From Candidatus Cloacimonadota bacterium (GTDB lineage: Bacteria > Cloacimonadota > Cloacimonadia > Cloacimonadales > Cloacimonadaceae): a stretch of 7,339 bases of DNA. Below the pieces are notes generated by a model. That model did not search any database and was not told the origin of the DNA. It saw only the letters and a program-made list of their open reading frames with translations. Shown here piece after piece: positions 6,632-7,339 of this stretch. Every line of letters starts with the position of its first letter. The stretch's first letter is position 1. The stretch is from NCBI GenBank assembly GCA_028703735.1, contig JAQVMI010000086.1, positions 1 through 7,339 on the forward strand, written 5' to 3'. Both the position numbers and the translations under genes were made by a program.

Positions 6632-6651
6632 GAAATCAGCTACGCTATTTC
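6632..6651 (-). other. Small imperfect hairpin after the DUF4900-like gene
   Basis: Two bases past the TAG stop of the upstream gene, the minus strand reads GAAATAGC-GTA-GCTGATTTC. The arms pair over eight base pairs with one bulged base and a three-base loop. No run of T follows on either strand, so it is not a convincing Rho-independent terminator. It may be a weak transcript-end or stability element, or chance. Confidence 0.25.
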
Positions 6652-6653
6652 AG

Positions 6654-7339
6654 CTATATCAAAGCCCGTGGGGGACGTTTTAAAACCCAATTGTGCTGTT
6701 CCATTTCCTCTTTTTCGCCTTGTTTCTTAAATCTGGGCCAATCCGGAGGTTTCATGGTGTACATTCTTCTGTCATAATTATAGTTCTTTTTGTAGCCAGT
6801 TCCAATACCAGCCGCTCCAGGATAATCCCGGGTAATCAAAGTAACCGAAACATTGGGGTTTGCATATAGAGGTATGGTAACTGCATTAGCTGGAGAACTA
6901 CTTGCTCCGCAGAAATCAATCTCCGGCTTCCACACTCCGTTTGATGGGTATTCGTTATCATAGTAATTTCTATGAACGAATCCGCGACGGCGTTGATTTA
7001 CACCACCCCAAATATTAATAGTTCCTCTTTCCAAATAGGGAGAGCGTTCGGGCCATAAGGGGTTATACCACGGCAGATCCAGCCAGGCGGGCCAGGGATT
7101 TGAGGCAGTTTGAGGCCAGTGATTGCGATGTAGATCTATCCAATTAAACACCGTGTTACCTAAAACGGGAATATTAATTTTAGTTGCCGGTATCGAACCG
7201 TGAGGATGCTGATACTCGAAGGAGAAAACCCCATCCTTATGAGAATTACCCCCGCCATCACCTAAGGCTGCTATCGCTGCATAAATCCAGATACCGCCAC
7301 CTGCGGGATCAGGCCATTCATTATCTGCTCCCATATTTG
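6654..7339 (-). CDS. DUF4900-like secreted protein, 3' end only (5' partial)
   Basis: The reading frame is open to the window edge, so the gene begins outside; about 227 residues are visible. The in-frame ATG at 7334 has no convincing ribosome binding site and is probably internal. Counting from that Met, the fragment is rich in Trp, Tyr, Pro and Gly. It has a GVFSFEYQ segment (about 36-42), a WYNPLWPE segment (about 89-96), then ERGTINIWGG and QRRRGFVHR (about 102-122), GYKKNYNYDRR (about 180-190) and PPDWP (196-200), followed by a charged tail. From memory this pattern matches the DUF4900 family of uncharacterised, probably exported proteins of Cloacimonadota-type genomes; this was not searched. 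No membrane segment is visible in this part. It lies on the same strand 135 bp upstream of pilM, so it could be a substrate or surface part linked to the pilus machine, but no function can be read from the sequence. Confidence 0.6.
   Translation of the reverse strand, partial: NMGADNEWPDPAGGGIWIYAAIAALGDGGGNSHKDGVFSFEYQHPHGSIPATKINIPVLGNTVFNWIDLHRNHWPQTASNPWPAWLDLPWYNPLWPERSPYLERGTINIWGGVNQRRRGFVHRNYYDNEYPSNGVWKPEIDFCGASSSPANAVTIPLYANPNVSVTLITRDYPGAAGIGTGYKKNYNYDRRMYTMKPPDWPRFKKQGEKEEMEQHNWVLKRPPRALI

Noticed and set aside
6632..6651. Rho-independent terminator between the DUF4900-like gene and pilM
   Set aside because: The stem is short and bulged and no T run follows on either strand, so it was kept only as a low-confidence hairpin.

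Overview
The window carries one block of minus-strand genes: the inner-membrane platform and outer-membrane secretin of a type IV pilus or type II secretion-like machine. All genes run from high to low coordinates, in the order DUF4900-like secreted protein (partial), pilM (broken by a frameshift), pilN, pilO, a pilP/gspC-like gene, a short secretin (pilQ/gspD type), and a large multi-Ig-domain lipoprotein. No rRNA, tRNA, CRISPR array, insertion sequence or phage gene was seen. The plus strand holds no convincing gene.

The organism is a double-membrane bacterium, as a secretin and a probable lipoprotein require. The moderate-to-low GC content, the Ig-like lipoprotein and above all the Trp-rich 'RG..N.WGG..QRRRGFV' protein with a 'GY.KNY.YD.R' tail resemble what I remember of Candidatus Cloacimonadota (WWE1) and related FCB-group lineages. 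That assignment is inference from memory and was not searched.

Layout: positions 6654-7339 hold the 3' end of the DUF4900-like gene. Positions 6519-6653 are a 135-bp intergenic stretch with a possible promoter and a small hairpin. Positions 6518-41 are a tightly packed operon: pilM to pilN gap 13 nt, pilN/pilO ATGA overlap, pilO to pilP gap 1 nt, pilP to secretin about 26 nt, secretin/lipoprotein TAATG overlap. Each start has a clear purine-rich ribosome binding site, several of them inside the 3' end of the preceding gene. Positions 1-40 hold a short tandem 7-mer repeat.

How the parts should work together, from knowledge of these families: PilM is a cytoplasmic actin-fold protein that binds the N-terminus of PilN. 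PilN and PilO are bitopic membrane proteins that pair in the periplasm. The PilP/GspC-like protein connects them to the periplasmic N domains of the secretin, the outer-membrane gate. The Ig-domain lipoprotein, translationally coupled to the secretin, is an unassigned extra part, perhaps a secretin-associated or surface adhesive component. The most notable oddity is the apparent frameshift in pilM, best explained by about four missing bases, in an otherwise intact operon.
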